Shown piece after piece: positions 30,457 through 39,648 of a stretch of DNA of 64,000 nucleotides. Source of the DNA: Sphingomonas sp. Leaf9 (GTDB lineage Bacteria > Pseudomonadota > Alphaproteobacteria > Sphingomonadales > Sphingomonadaceae); contig NZ_LMKC01000005.1 of the NCBI RefSeq assembly GCF_001421355.1, positions 73,001 to 137,000 of the forward strand. The letters are read 5' to 3'. A program made the position numbers and the translations under genes. Position 1 is the stretch's first letter. Every line of letters starts with the position of its first letter. The notes under the pieces are model-generated. The model had not been told where the DNA came from. It saw only the letters and a list, made by a program, of their open reading frames with translations, and searched no databases.

Positions 30457-31533
30457 TTACGCCCGGTCGAGGAACACCACGCCCGGCACCGCGATGCGCG
30501 CGGGGGTCGCGCGCAGGCGGCCGTCATAGGTAAGGTCGAAGATCGCCACGTTGCCGCTGCGTTCGTTGGCGACCAGCAGCTGCCCGCTATCCTCCAGCAG
30601 CAAGAAGAAGCGCGGCCAGTCGCCGCCGCACGGGATATGCTGGGCCAGCGTCGCGCTGCCGTCTTCGGCCAGGTCGAACACCGCGATGCTGTTGTGGCCG
30701 CGGTTGGAGGCATAGAGGCGACGGCCGGCGCTATCGATCGCGATATGCGCGCCATAGGACGTGCCCTGCCAGTCGGGCGGGAGCAGCGAGTTGGTGGCGC
30801 GCGTCGTCAACGTACCATCGGCCTGCGCGTCGAGCGTGGTCAGCGTGTTGGCGAATTCGGTGACGACATAGCCGATCGGCAGCGTTGGGTGATAGGCGAG
30901 ATGGCGTGGCCCCGATCCGGCAGGTGCGCGCCATGCGATCGCCGGATCGCCAATCTCCCCGGTCGACAGCGCATAGGCGAAGACGGCATCGGCGCCCAGA
31001 TCGACCGCGTGGAGGAAGCGGTTGTCGGGGGTGAAGCCGACCCAGTGGGCGTGCGGCCCGGCCTGTCGATCGGTGCGCGGGCCGGTGCCCTTGTGCTGGC
31101 GGATGATCGGCGGCTGCGGCATGCCCGCGGCGAGCGGATAGAGCGCGACGGTACCCGAGGAATAATTGGCGACCGCCAGCAGCGCGCCGTTGGGGGCGAT
31201 AGCGATGTGGCAGGGATCGTCGCCGCCGCTCGGCAGGTCGGCGAGGATCTTGCCGTCGCGGTCGGTGGCGACCATCCGCCCCCGCGCGAATTCCCGGACG
31301 AAATAGCGCATGTCGCCGCGCGACACCCCGAACGAGGCGTCCTTGAGCGCGGGGTCGGCCGCGCCGACGCTCCAGCTGCGGCCCGATGCGGGCAGGCGAT
31401 ACACGCCCGCCCCACCCTTTGCGGCATAGGTGCCGGCGATCAGCGCCTGCCGCCACCCCTGCGCCCGGACGGGCAGGGCGGACAGGGTGGCGGTGGCGGC
31501 CATGCCGGCCAGAACGGAGCGTCGCGAGGTCAT
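30457..31533 (-). CDS. Lactonase family protein (6-phosphogluconolactonase-type beta-propeller), Tat-exported
   Basis: A 358-residue seven-bladed propeller. The N-terminus has a twin-arginine signal (SRRSVLAGMAATATLSALPVRAQ), so it is folded before export. Repeated blade motifs are seen (DPCHIAIAPNGALLAVANYSSG, HWVGFTPDNRFLHAVDLGADAVFAY, PRHLAYHP in pieces). Homologues include YbhE-type 6-phosphogluconolactonases and muconate cycloisomerases. Because it is periplasmic, a role in the oxidative pentose phosphate pathway is unlikely. Convergent and directly abutting the preceding gene. Confidence 0.85.
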   Translation of the reverse strand: MTSRRSVLAGMAATATLSALPVRAQGWRQALIAGTYAAKGGAGVYRLPASGRSWSVGAADPALKDASFGVSRGDMRYFVREFARGRMVATDRDGKILADLPSGGDDPCHIAIAPNGALLAVANYSSGTVALYPLAAGMPQPPIIRQHKGTGPRTDRQAGPHAHWVGFTPDNRFLHAVDLGADAVFAYALSTGEIGDPAIAWRAPAGSGPRHLAYHPTLPIGYVVTEFANTLTTLDAQADGTLTTRATNSLLPPDWQGTSYGAHIAIDSAGRRLYASNRGHNSIAVFDLAEDGSATLAQHIPCGGDWPRFFLLLEDSGQLLVANERSGNVAIFDLTYDGRLRATPARIAVPGVVFLDRA

Positions 31534-31568
31534 GGCCCCGCTATGCGCCGCCCGGGCCGGCCATGCAA

Positions 31569-32093
31569 TCAGGCGGCGGCGAACACGCCGCAGGCGATGC
31601 GACCGCCCGAATTGCCCGACGGATCGGTCTTATAGTCGTCGGCACCGGCATGGATCACGAACGCCGATCCATCGGCGTCGAGCAGCCCGTCCATCGTGCC
31701 GGCGGGCAGCATGATCGTGACCGATCCCGACCCATCGGCACCGATGGTCAGGTTGGGCGCGTCGCCAGCGTGCGGGCCGGCGGGATTGCTGGTGCCGTGC
31801 TGCTTGCCGGTCGGGTTCCAGTGGCCGCCGGCGGTGGTGAAGTCGGGCGCGTCGCAGCGGCCGACGGCATGGACGTGCGCGCCGTGCATCCCGGCGGGCA
31901 TGCCGCGCGCGTCGATCCTCATCTGGATACCGCCCGCCATTTCGGTCGCGGTCACGGTGCCGACATCGGCCCCGGCGGCGGTACGCAGCGCGGCAGTGGC
32001 GGTGCGACCCGCGCTCGGCCCCGTCGCGGTGGTGGTGGTGCAGCCGGCAAGGGCGGTGGCGGCGATGGCGGTGAGCAAGGCGGCACGCAGCAT
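31569..32093 (-). CDS. sodC: Superoxide dismutase [Cu-Zn], lipoprotein
   Basis: A 174-residue periplasmic Cu,Zn-SOD. Copper and zinc ligands lie in GAHVHAVGRCD, GGHWNPTGKQHG, GPHAGDAPNL and FVIHAGADDYKTDPSGNSGGRIACGV; two cysteines (GRCD, IACGV) can form the conserved disulfide. The N-terminus has a lipobox (TALAGC), so it is probably tethered to a membrane. ATG 32093 is chosen. Confidence 0.94.
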   Translation of the reverse strand: MLRAALLTAIAATALAGCTTTTATGPSAGRTATAALRTAAGADVGTVTATEMAGGIQMRIDARGMPAGMHGAHVHAVGRCDAPDFTTAGGHWNPTGKQHGTSNPAGPHAGDAPNLTIGADGSGSVTIMLPAGTMDGLLDADGSAFVIHAGADDYKTDPSGNSGGRIACGVFAAA

Positions 32094-32149
32094 GGTCGAA
32101 ATCCCCTTTGATTCAGATGCGGAATGTTTTGGGGTCACGGGCGGTTCCG

Positions 32150-32941
32150 TCAGGGCGTCATCGGCCCGGCGAGCAGCAGCGGATCGATCCGCGCGTCATG
32201 CCATTTCATGCCCCAGTGCAGGTGCGGCCCCGTCGCGCGGCCGGTCGCACCGATCGCGCCGACGACCTGCCCCTGCCGTACGTGGTCACCCGGCTTCACG
32301 TCGATCCGCGACAGGTGCAGGAACGCGCTGTTCAGCCCCATGCCATGGTCGATCATCAGCAGGTTGCCCTCCAGCGTGAACGGCGCGGATGCGGCGAGGA
32401 TGACGACGCCATCGGCGGGCGCGGCGACCGGCGTGCCGGTCGGGCGGGCGACATCGACGCCGGAATGATAGGCACCGGGTTCGCCGGCATAGATGCGCTG
32501 CGACCCGAACAGGCCGGAGATACGGCCCTTCACCGGCCAGGCGAAGCGTTGCCGCCACCCTTGCGCGTCGGTCGCCCGGTCGCGCGCGGCGTTGATCTGC
32601 GCCAGTTCGGGGGCTCGGCGGCGCTGAAATTCGGCAGAGGGTTGCGACTCGCGCGGCAAGGTCGGCAACCGCTCGATCCGCCAGCTGCGGGCCGCGACGC
32701 TGAGTGGACGAACGATGCGCTGCCCATCGGGGAGCGTCGCGATCAGCGTCGCGGCAGGCCCGGCGTCGCGGTCGAACGCGATCAGGAAACGGCCGTCGGC
32801 AGCGACCGCGACCGGTTGCCCGTCCAGTTGCAGCGTCGCGCCGGGGGCCACGCTGCCGGTCAGCACCGCGCCCTGCCCCGGCGTGCCGTCGAGCAGGATC
32901 GCGGCGGGGGCCGCCACGATCAGGGCGGCGGCAACGATCAC
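32150..32941 (-). CDS. M23 family metallopeptidase
   Basis: A 263-residue zinc metallopeptidase of the LytM type. The catalytic domain has YHSGVDVA (zinc ligands H and D) and GPHLHWGMKW (HxH). The N-terminal region holds a signal-anchor (MIVAAALIVAAPAAILL) and a beta-rich domain. Such proteins cut or bind peptidoglycan. It overlaps the DUF2093 gene by 4 bases and is third in the minus-strand order xseA, DUF2093, peptidase. Confidence 0.9.
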   Translation of the reverse strand: MIVAAALIVAAPAAILLDGTPGQGAVLTGSVAPGATLQLDGQPVAVAADGRFLIAFDRDAGPAATLIATLPDGQRIVRPLSVAARSWRIERLPTLPRESQPSAEFQRRRAPELAQINAARDRATDAQGWRQRFAWPVKGRISGLFGSQRIYAGEPGAYHSGVDVARPTGTPVAAPADGVVILAASAPFTLEGNLLMIDHGMGLNSAFLHLSRIDVKPGDHVRQGQVVGAIGATGRATGPHLHWGMKWHDARIDPLLLAGPMTP

Positions 32942-33135
32942 TCCGGTGCCAGCGCCTTGGTCGACGCTTCGGCATCGACATAGGCCTCCTGCCGCTCCGC
33001 ATTCCAGTAGCGCAGTTCTTCGAGCGGGATACGGGCGCCGGTGACCGCGCAGGTCACGAAGTCGCCATCGGCCAGCACCCGGAAGTTGTTGGTGAGGTAA
33101 TGGAGCTTGGCGGGGCGGCTTTCAGGCTTCAGCAT
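32938..33135 (-). CDS. DUF2093 domain protein
   Basis: A 65-residue protein with the DUF2093 signature KLHYLTNNFRVLADGDFVTCAVTGARIPLEELRYWNAERQEAY. The family is alphaproteobacterial and usually sits beside xseA; its function is unknown. It lies 13 bases from xseA and overlaps the M23 peptidase by 4. Confidence 0.88.
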   Translation of the reverse strand: MLKPESRPAKLHYLTNNFRVLADGDFVTCAVTGARIPLEELRYWNAERQEAYVDAEASTKALAPE

Positions 33136-33148
33136 GGGGGTGTCCGGA

Positions 33149-34522
33149 TCAGAGCAGGGTGGGTTGCGTGGGCTCGACATAGGCGCGGCCCCCGGCACGC
33201 TCAACCTTCGCGTCCAGCACGCCGTCGCGGAAGTGGAGCTGGAGCGCGCCGGCGGCACGGGCATCGGCGGCGGTCGCCACCGTCTTGCCGTTGGTCTTGG
33301 CGACGACGCGGACATACCCCTTTTGCAGCAGGTTGTCGGGGTTGACCTGTTCCAGCATGCGGGCGGTGCCGTCGAAGCGGGCGCGGGCCTGCGCCAGCCG
33401 CTGGGTCAGCATCGCGGGGCGCAGCGCATGGCCGTGGCGGTCGAGATTGCGCCGGGCAGTGGCGACGCGGCGTTCGAGCGCCAGCGACAGGCGGCCGGCG
33501 GCATCGTCCAGCCGCTGACGCTGCGGCCCCAGCAGCGCGTCGCGGCGGGGCATGACGCGGACCAGTGCGGCCAGCTGCTCGCGCCCGCGATCGTGATAGC
33601 GCCGCGCGCACCGCTCCGTCCGCAGCGCCAGCGTGGCGATGCTGTGGGCAAGGTCGGCGCGCACCGGCACGGCCAGTTCGGCGGCGGCGGTCGGCGTCGG
33701 CGCGCGGAGATCGGCAGCGTGGTCGCAGAGCGTCGTGTCGGTTTCGTGGCCCACCGCGGAGATGACCGGGATCGGCGAGGCGGCGACCGCGCGGACCACG
33801 ACTTCCTCGTTGAAGCACCACAAATCCTCGATCGACCCGCCGCCGCGCGCGACGATCAGCAGGTCGGGGCGACGCACCGGCCCGTCCTGCGGCAACGCGC
33901 CGAACCCCCGCACCGCCGCCGCGATCTCGGCCGCTGCGCCTTCGCCCTGCACCTTGACCGGCCAGACCAGCACATGGCTCGGGCAGCGATCGGCGAGGCG
34001 GTGGAGGATGTCGCGGATGACCGCGCCGGTCGGCGAAGTGACGATGCCGATGGTGCGCGGCAGGAACGGGAGCGGGCGTTTTTTCGCCGCGTCGAACAGT
34101 CCCTCGCCAGCCAGCCTTGCTTTCAGCTTCTCCAACAACGCCATCAGCGCACCTTCGCCGGCCAGCTCCAGATGGTCGATCACGATCTGGTAGCGCGAGC
34201 GGCCGGGATAGGTGGTGAGCTTGCCGGTCGCGATCACCTCGACGCCGTCCTGCGGGGTGAAGGCCAGCCGCCCGGCCGATCCGCGCCACATGACGCCGTC
34301 GATCAGCGCGGCATCGTCCTTCAGCGCCAGATAGACATGGCCCGACGAGGCGCGCTTGTAGCCCGAAATCTCGCCGCGCAGGCGGACGCGGCCGAACTCC
34401 CCCTCGACCATGCGCTTCAGCCGGCCGGCGAGTTCGCTCACGCTTTCGGGCGCGGCGTTGTCGTTCGCGCGCGGCTCGGCTACGAGCCGGCTCGAGGTAA
34501 AATCGGGGAAACGATCGTCCAT
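33149..34522 (-). CDS. xseA: Exodeoxyribonuclease VII large subunit
   Basis: A 457-residue single-strand-specific exonuclease subunit. The N-terminal OB-fold ([24 protein letters not shown]), [22 protein letters not shown] and the active-site segment [39 protein letters not shown] are typical. XseB is not adjacent. Its ATG (complement 34522-34520) overlaps the purD start by two bases. Confidence 0.95.
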   Translation of the reverse strand: MDDRFPDFTSSRLVAEPRANDNAAPESVSELAGRLKRMVEGEFGRVRLRGEISGYKRASSGHVYLALKDDAALIDGVMWRGSAGRLAFTPQDGVEVIATGKLTTYPGRSRYQIVIDHLELAGEGALMALLEKLKARLAGEGLFDAAKKRPLPFLPRTIGIVTSPTGAVIRDILHRLADRCPSHVLVWPVKVQGEGAAAEIAAAVRGFGALPQDGPVRRPDLLIVARGGGSIEDLWCFNEEVVVRAVAASPIPVISAVGHETDTTLCDHAADLRAPTPTAAAELAVPVRADLAHSIATLALRTERCARRYHDRGREQLAALVRVMPRRDALLGPQRQRLDDAAGRLSLALERRVATARRNLDRHGHALRPAMLTQRLAQARARFDGTARMLEQVNPDNLLQKGYVRVVAKTNGKTVATAADARAAGALQLHFRDGVLDAKVERAGGRAYVEPTQPTLL

Positions 34523-35792
34523 GAATGTCCTGTTGATCGGATCGGGTGGGCGCGAACATGCGCTGGCGTGGAAGCTGGCGCGCTCGCCGCTCCTCGATAC
34601 GCTTTATGCCGCGCCCGGCAACCCCGGCATCGCCCATCACGCGACGCTGGTGCCGCTGGAGGTGACCGATCACGCCGCAGTGGTGCGCTTCTGCGCCGAA
34701 CACGCGGTCAAGCTGGTGGTGGTCGGGCCGGAAGCCCCGCTGGTCGCAGGATTGGCCGATGACCTGCGCGCCGCGGGAATCGCGACGTTCGGCCCGTCGG
34801 CTGCGGCGGCGCAGCTGGAGGGGTCGAAGGGCTATACCAAGGATCTGTGCCGCGAGGCGGATATCCCGACCGCCGGCTATGTCCGCGTGACCGACCTCGA
34901 CAGCGCCATTGCCGCGCTTGCCCCCTTCTCGCTGCCGGTGGTCATCAAGGCCGACGGGCTGGCGGCGGGCAAGGGCGTGACGGTCGCGATGGACCGCGCC
35001 GAGGCCGAAGGCGCGCTGGCCGCGATCTTCGAACAGCCCGGTGGTGAGGCGGTGATCGAGGAATTCCTGGCGGGCGAGGAGGCCAGCCTGTTCGTGCTGA
35101 CCGATGGCGTCACGCTGCTGCCGTTCGGATCGGCGCAGGACCACAAGCGGGTCGGCGATGGCGATACCGGGCCGAACACCGGCGGCATGGGGGCCTATTC
35201 CCCCGCGCCCGTCCTGACCCCGGCGCTCGAAAAACTGGCGATCGACACGATCGTCGCACCGACCGTGGCGGCGATGGCGGCACGCGGCACGCCCTATTCG
35301 GGGGTGCTCTATGCCGGGCTGATGCTGACCGATCGCGGGCCGAAGCTGATCGAATACAACGCCCGGTTCGGCGATCCCGAATGTCAGGTGCTGATGGCAC
35401 GGCTGGACAGCGACCTGCTGCCGATGCTGCTGGCGGTGGCGCAAGGGACGCTGAGCACGGTCGAGCCACCGGTGTTCAGCGACGATACCGCGCTGACGGT
35501 GGTAATGGCGGCACCGGGCTATCCGGGCACGCCGGAGACCGGGCGTCCGATCGGCGGGATCGACGCGGCGGAGGCGACCGGCGCGACCGTGTTTCATGCG
35601 GGAACCCGATCGGCGGGTGCAGGCGTTGTGACCGCCGGTGGCCGGGTGCTGGCCGTGACCGGGCGCGGGGCCGATGTGACCGCTGCGCAAGGCACGGCGT
35701 ACCGGGCGGTCGATGCGCTCGACTTTCCGGGCTTCTGCCGCCGCGACATCGGCTGGCGCGAAGTCGCGCGCGAAGCGGCGATGAAGGATTGA
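34521..35792 (+). CDS. purD: Phosphoribosylamine-glycine ligase (GARS)
   Basis: A 423-residue ATP-grasp ligase, second step of purine synthesis. Signatures: [18 protein letters not shown], the N-terminal A domain [12 protein letters not shown]-grasp [11 protein letters not shown], and [41 protein letters not shown]. The start ATG 34521 is inside CATG, which is also the reverse-strand start of xseA. Therefore each gene's 5' UTR and promoter lie within the other's coding sequence. Confidence 0.97.
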   Translation: MNVLLIGSGGREHALAWKLARSPLLDTLYAAPGNPGIAHHATLVPLEVTDHAAVVRFCAEHAVKLVVVGPEAPLVAGLADDLRAAGIATFGPSAAAAQLEGSKGYTKDLCREADIPTAGYVRVTDLDSAIAALAPFSLPVVIKADGLAAGKGVTVAMDRAEAEGALAAIFEQPGGEAVIEEFLAGEEASLFVLTDGVTLLPFGSAQDHKRVGDGDTGPNTGGMGAYSPAPVLTPALEKLAIDTIVAPTVAAMAARGTPYSGVLYAGLMLTDRGPKLIEYNARFGDPECQVLMARLDSDLLPMLLAVAQGTLSTVEPPVFSDDTALTVVMAAPGYPGTPETGRPIGGIDAAEATGATVFHAGTRSAGAGVVTAGGRVLAVTGRGADVTAAQGTAYRAVDALDFPGFCRRDIGWREVAREAAMKD

Positions 35793-35796
35793 GACG

Positions 35797-36450
35797 ATGG
35801 ACAGCACCTCCCCCCTGCAATCGCCCGGTTTCCTGGGCGCGCTGACGACGGTGAATCTCGTCATCATCGCCGTGCTGGCGGTGGTGACGATCATCGGCAT
35901 CGCCTATGGCATGAAGCTCGCTCGCGCCCGGCGGCAGGGGGTGCGGGAGCTGGAGGATGCCGGGCATCTGGAGCGGGGTGACACCCCGGTCGAGGAACCG
36001 GCGGCGGTCGAAAGCCCCCGTCCGGTGGCGCCGGCAGCGCCCACGCCCGCCCCCGTCGAACGGGTGGCGGCACCGCCGCCTGCACGGGTCGAGCCGGTCG
36101 CGAGTCCCGCCCCCGCCCCTGCCGCGCCGGTCGAACCGGTGGCGGAGCCGATCGTGGCGCCGGTTCCGGTCGCGGTAACGACGCCCCCTGCCCCCGCTGC
36201 CCCGGCGGCGGGCGCGACCGATCTCACCCGCCTGAAGGGGCTGGGGCCGAAGGTCGCGGCGATGCTGGTCGAACAGGGCGTGCCGGATATCGCAACGCTG
36301 GCGACGCTGGATGCGGCACGGGCCGAAGCGGTCGCCGCGCAACTGGCCATGTTCGCGCCACGTATGGCCAAGGACCGCTGGGTCGAACAGGCGCGATTCC
36401 TGGCGGCGGGCGATGTGGCGGGGTTCGAGGCGACGTTCGGGAAGCTGTAG
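35797..36450 (+). CDS. Membrane-anchored protein with Pro/Ala-rich linker and C-terminal HhH-like domain
   Basis: A 217-residue protein: one N-terminal helix (about residues 10-35), then an Ala/Pro-rich linker of about 80 residues, then a compact C-terminal domain (TDLTRLKGLGPKVAAMLVEQGVPDIATLATLDAARAEAVAAQL) with a helix-hairpin-helix-like KGLGPK motif. This C-terminal domain is also seen in ribosomal L21-neighbour and DUF-type proteins. The function is unknown; the HhH could bind DNA or act as a protein domain. It starts 4 bases after purD. Confidence 0.72.
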   Translation: MDSTSPLQSPGFLGALTTVNLVIIAVLAVVTIIGIAYGMKLARARRQGVRELEDAGHLERGDTPVEEPAAVESPRPVAPAAPTPAPVERVAAPPPARVEPVASPAPAPAAPVEPVAEPIVAPVPVAVTTPPAPAAPAAGATDLTRLKGLGPKVAAMLVEQGVPDIATLATLDAARAEAVAAQLAMFAPRMAKDRWVEQARFLAAGDVAGFEATFGKL

Positions 36451-36461
36451 GGAGGTGTTAC

Positions 36462-37205
36462 TTAGATCGCTCGGCTCGGCCGCCACATACGGGAATGTGT
36501 GGCAAGGGCATCAATTTTATTCCCGAAGAGCCTTTCCGCCCATTCCCACGCTTCATATTCGTCGGGTTTCGCTCGACGTGCCTCGATGCGACCGACGAGC
36601 GTAGCGATCCAATCCGCTGCTTGAACCGTCTGATACAGGTGGCTTTCGACCTCGAAAGGAGGCTCCAGCAAGTAGCGCGCCGGCTCCGAGCCGAACATTG
36701 TTTTGCTGGCAGCTTCAAGCAATTTGATCCGGCTGGAATGCTGATCCAGGATCATCAAAAACGGGGAATTACTGAGACCGCAGTACCGATCGATTGCCCG
36801 GATCGAGTGCCCCATCACCGTATTGTAAAGCCCTCCAGAGTTTGACTCTTCTGGCGATTTATATTTCTCACGGCCGTAATATATTATCCGCCCGTTGCAC
36901 TTGTACAGCTCGTTCAAAAGGCGGTTGACGCCTTCTCTGACGTGCGGATATTTTCTGATGTTTTTTGTTGTCAGGAGCTTGGCGCCCTTCTTTTCCCACG
37001 TCGCAGGATGCACGCCCGCAGCCTTGATATCAGCCGCAAGCATGAACTGTTTCAGCTGATAAAAGAACGTGGCGAAGTGACGAACGTTGGCCGCGGGCAT
37101 GACATAGCCCGCTAATCCGAAAACCGGACTAGTGTTATATTTCGGGTCTGTGCGAGAGACATACGGCCCGCAATGGCCAAATTCGTCGAGAAAGGCGATC
37201 TGCAT
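36462..37205 (-). CDS. DUF3800 family protein in a low-GC island
   Basis: A 247-residue protein starting MQIAFLDEFG. Predicted RNase H-like acidic residues sit in IAFLDEFGH, LMILDQHSS and VQAADWIATL, the DUF3800 pattern. Members often occur in mobile or defence contexts, though activity is unproven. Sampled 60-base lines are about 43-57% GC against mid-60s around it, and codon use differs (frequent AAA, ATT, TAT), so horizontal acquisition is likely. It has its own good promoter at 37293-37321. No att site, integrase or toxin partner is visible. Confidence 0.8.
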   Translation of the reverse strand: MQIAFLDEFGHCGPYVSRTDPKYNTSPVFGLAGYVMPAANVRHFATFFYQLKQFMLAADIKAAGVHPATWEKKGAKLLTTKNIRKYPHVREGVNRLLNELYKCNGRIIYYGREKYKSPEESNSGGLYNTVMGHSIRAIDRYCGLSNSPFLMILDQHSSRIKLLEAASKTMFGSEPARYLLEPPFEVESHLYQTVQAADWIATLVGRIEARRAKPDEYEAWEWAERLFGNKIDALATHSRMWRPSRAI

Positions 37206-37292
37206 ACCACAAGCTACAGAATCGCGGAAGCCCGCGCAACAAGGCGCGGGCTCCGGAATCGGCCACGGCTTAGCTTTCCGCGACCAAGGCAG

Positions 37293-37321
37293 GATATACT
37301 CCGCCAATCGTTAAAATTCAA
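37293..37321 (-). promoter_or_regulatory. Sigma-70-like promoter of the DUF3800 gene
   Basis: On the minus strand TTGAAT (37321-37316), a 17-nt spacer, then TATATC (37298-37293). The expected start near 37286 leaves about an 80-nt leader before ATG 37205. Confidence 0.6.
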
Positions 37322-37323
37322 CC

Positions 37324-37350
37324 CATGTTTTAGGTACACGAGAAAACATG
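37324..37350 (-). terminator. Hairpin between the CorC-like gene and the DUF3800 promoter
   Basis: CATGTTTT and AAAACATG form a perfect 8-bp stem with an 11-base loop, 7 bases after the CorC-like stop. It may terminate that transcript and insulate the island; the T-run after it is weak (GGGTTGAATTTTAA). Confidence 0.45.
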
Positions 37351-37357
37351 GCAGTCC

Positions 37358-38662
37358 CTATCCAACCGACTGCACCAGCAGCTTGTCGATCTTGCGCCCG
37401 TCCATGTCGACGATTTCGAAGCGCCAGCCCTGTTCGGTGAAATACTCGCCCTCGGTCGGCAGGTGCTTGAGCACCGCCAGCGCGAGGCCGGCGACGGTCG
37501 CGTAGTCGCGGTCCTCGGGCAGGTCGATGCCGATGCGCTCGGCCAGCTGGTCGGCAGGCGTCTGTCCCGATACCAGCAGCGACCCATCCTCGCGCCGGAC
37601 GATCAGTGGGTGATCGCCCTCTTCCGCATCCGAGGCGAAGTCGCCAGCGATGGCGCGCAGCAGGTCGGCGGGCGTCACCAGCCCTTCGAAATGGCCATAT
37701 TCGTCATGAACGAGGCCCATCGGCACATCGGCACGGCGGATCGCCTGCAGCGCGTCCATCGCGTCGACCTGATCGGGCAGCACCGGCGCTTCGTGCAGCA
37801 GGGTGCGCAGGTCGAGCGGTTCGCCGCGACAGATCGCCGCGACGATATCGCGCGCCTGCACCACGCCGATCACCGCATCGACCGATCCTTCGGCGACCGG
37901 CAGGCGGGTGTGCGGCGTGGTCGCCATCGCCGCGCGGATACCGGCTTCGTCGAGCGTCACGTCGAGCCATTCGACCTCGGTACGCGGCGTCATCACCTCG
38001 CGCACCGGCCGGTCGGCCAGGCGGACGACGCCCGAGATGATCGAGCGCTCATGCTCCTCGATCACGCCCGACTTGCTGGCTTCGGCGACCAGCAGGTGCA
38101 GTTCCTCCGCCGTCACCCGGTTTTCCGATTCGCGGTTCATGCCCAGCAGCTTGAAGATCAGCGACGAGGTGGTGTCGAGCAGCCACACGAACGGCGCGGT
38201 GATGTACGACAGCCACAGCATCGGCACCGCGACCAGCACCGCGATCGGCTCCGGACTGCGCAGCGCGAACTGTTTGGGCACCAGCTCGCCGATCACGAGG
38301 CTGGCAAAGGTCGTGACGCCGATGACCACGCCAAAGCCGACATTGGCCGCCAGCGATTCGGGCAGGCCCAGCAGCACCAGCCGCTCACCGACCGGCCCGC
38401 CCAGGCTCGCCCCCGAATAGGCACCCGACAGGATGCCGATCAGGGTGATGCCGATCTGGACGGTCGACAGGAACTTGCCGGGATCGTCGGCCAGCCGCAT
38501 CGCGGTCTGCGCGCCCCTGCCCCCCGATTTCGCCAGGCCTTCCAGCCGTGCCTTGCGCGCAGAAACAATGGCGAGTTCGGACATGGCGAACACGCCGTTC
38601 AACGCCACCAGCGCGAGGATGATGACGACGTCGAACCAGGGGAAGGGTGTGAGAGGTTCCAT
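37358..38662 (-). CDS. CNNM/CorC-type transporter (hemolysin family)
   Basis: A 434-residue integral membrane protein. The N-terminal CNNM domain has about four helices (VVIILALVALNGVFAMSELAIV; TVQIGITLIGILSGAYSG; FGVVIGVTTFASLVIGELVPKQFAL; WLSYITAPFVWLLD), followed by two CBS domains (VREVMTPRTEVEWLDV; VPMGLVHDEYGHFEGLVTPADLLRAI) and the C-terminal CorC/HlyC domain. It is likely a magnesium or cobalt efflux-type protein; the hemolysin name is historical. ATG 38662 chosen; upstream frame is open. Confidence 0.88.
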   Translation of the reverse strand: MEPLTPFPWFDVVIILALVALNGVFAMSELAIVSARKARLEGLAKSGGRGAQTAMRLADDPGKFLSTVQIGITLIGILSGAYSGASLGGPVGERLVLLGLPESLAANVGFGVVIGVTTFASLVIGELVPKQFALRSPEPIAVLVAVPMLWLSYITAPFVWLLDTTSSLIFKLLGMNRESENRVTAEELHLLVAEASKSGVIEEHERSIISGVVRLADRPVREVMTPRTEVEWLDVTLDEAGIRAAMATTPHTRLPVAEGSVDAVIGVVQARDIVAAICRGEPLDLRTLLHEAPVLPDQVDAMDALQAIRRADVPMGLVHDEYGHFEGLVTPADLLRAIAGDFASDAEEGDHPLIVRREDGSLLVSGQTPADQLAERIGIDLPEDRDYATVAGLALAVLKHLPTEGEYFTEQGWRFEIVDMDGRKIDKLLVQSVG

Positions 38663-38838
38663 TGAACTGGCCCATCCATGCCGCAATGCCGCGCCCCGCA
38701 CAACCGGCGAGTCGCGTGCCGGCGTGCGATTACGTCGCCCGCTTCGTCAGGAACCGTTCAAAACGGCTGCGGAACAAGTGGCGCGTTGCCCGGTTTTTCC
38801 GGGCAGGACACAAAATCGGATACGTTGGAGAATAGCAT

Positions 38839-39516
38839 ATGGCGAAGGGCTCGAAATTCTGGATCGCAGGCGCGCTGTCGGCGGCGATGCTGACCGGCGG
38901 TTGCGTGACCGACCCGGAAACCGGCGAGCGCAGCATCTCGCGCGCGGCGATCGGCGGCATTGGCGGCGCGGTCGGCGGCTATCTGCTGGGCGACCTGGTC
39001 GGTGGCCGGCGCGACCGGACCGAAAAGATCCTGGGCGCCGGCATCGGCGGCCTCGCCGGTGCAGGGATCGGCGCATATATGGACAAGCAGGAGCGCGACC
39101 TGCGCGCCCGCACCGCCGGCACCGATGTCGAAGTGACGCGGCGTGGCGACGACCTGGTGCTGAACATGCCTGCCGGAATCACCTTCGCCTATGACAGCGC
39201 CAATGTGCAGCCGCAGTTCCGCTCGACGCTGGATCAGGTCGCCGACGTGCTGCGCGATTACAACCAGACCTATATCGACGTGTACGGCCACACCGATTCG
39301 ACCGGATCGGACGCGTATAACCAGACGCTGTCGGAACGCCGCGCATCGTCGGTCGCGACCTATCTGACCTCGCGCGGGGTGCAGTCGGCCCGCATCGGCA
39401 CGCGCGGTTTCGGCGAGACCCAGCCGATCGCGTCGAACGAGACCGAGGAAGGCCGCGCCGAGAACCGCCGCGTCGAGATCAAGATCGTGCCGATCGAGCA
39501 GGATCAGCTGCGGTAA
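38839..39516 (+). CDS. OmpA family lipoprotein with glycine zipper
   Basis: A 225-residue outer-membrane protein. A lipobox (MLTGGC) at the N-terminus is followed by a glycine-zipper domain (AAIGGIGGAVGGYLLGDLVGG, GAGIGGLAGAGIGAY) and a C-terminal OmpA peptidoglycan-binding domain (YDSANVQPQFRSTLDQVADVL...YGHTDSTGSDAYNQTLSERRASSVATYL). This layout matches YiaD/Pal-like proteins. It is monocistronic and ends before the palindrome at 39539. Confidence 0.92.
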   Translation: MAKGSKFWIAGALSAAMLTGGCVTDPETGERSISRAAIGGIGGAVGGYLLGDLVGGRRDRTEKILGAGIGGLAGAGIGAYMDKQERDLRARTAGTDVEVTRRGDDLVLNMPAGITFAYDSANVQPQFRSTLDQVADVLRDYNQTYIDVYGHTDSTGSDAYNQTLSERRASSVATYLTSRGVQSARIGTRGFGETQPIASNETEEGRAENRRVEIKIVPIEQDQLR

Positions 39517-39538
39517 GCCATCACCAGTTTGGCCCCTT

Positions 39539-39623
39539 CGTCACCCCGGACTTGATCCGGGGTCCCGCTTCTTTTGCGACGGTGGAGAAAGAAGCGGGAC
39601 CCCGGCTCAAGGCCGGGGTGACG
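39539..39623. repeat. 85-bp imperfect palindrome between convergent genes
   Basis: Outer arms CGTCACCCCGG (39539-39549) and CCGGGGTGACG (39613-39623) are perfect, and an inner pair GGTCCCGCTTCTTT / AAAGAAGCGGGACC extends the fold to almost the whole element. The outer core also occurs at 11122-11150. Likely a dispersed repeat used as a terminator for OmpA and map. Confidence 0.75.
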
Positions 39624-39648
39624 GTTCTTACGCGGTTACACCCACCTA

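Noticed and set aside
33201..35900. 899-codon minus-strand frame
   Set aside because: Shadow of purD and an alternative frame of xseA.
37324..37350. Attachment site for the DUF3800 island
   Set aside because: The hairpin arms have no matching copy at the other island edge near 36450, and no integrase is visible.
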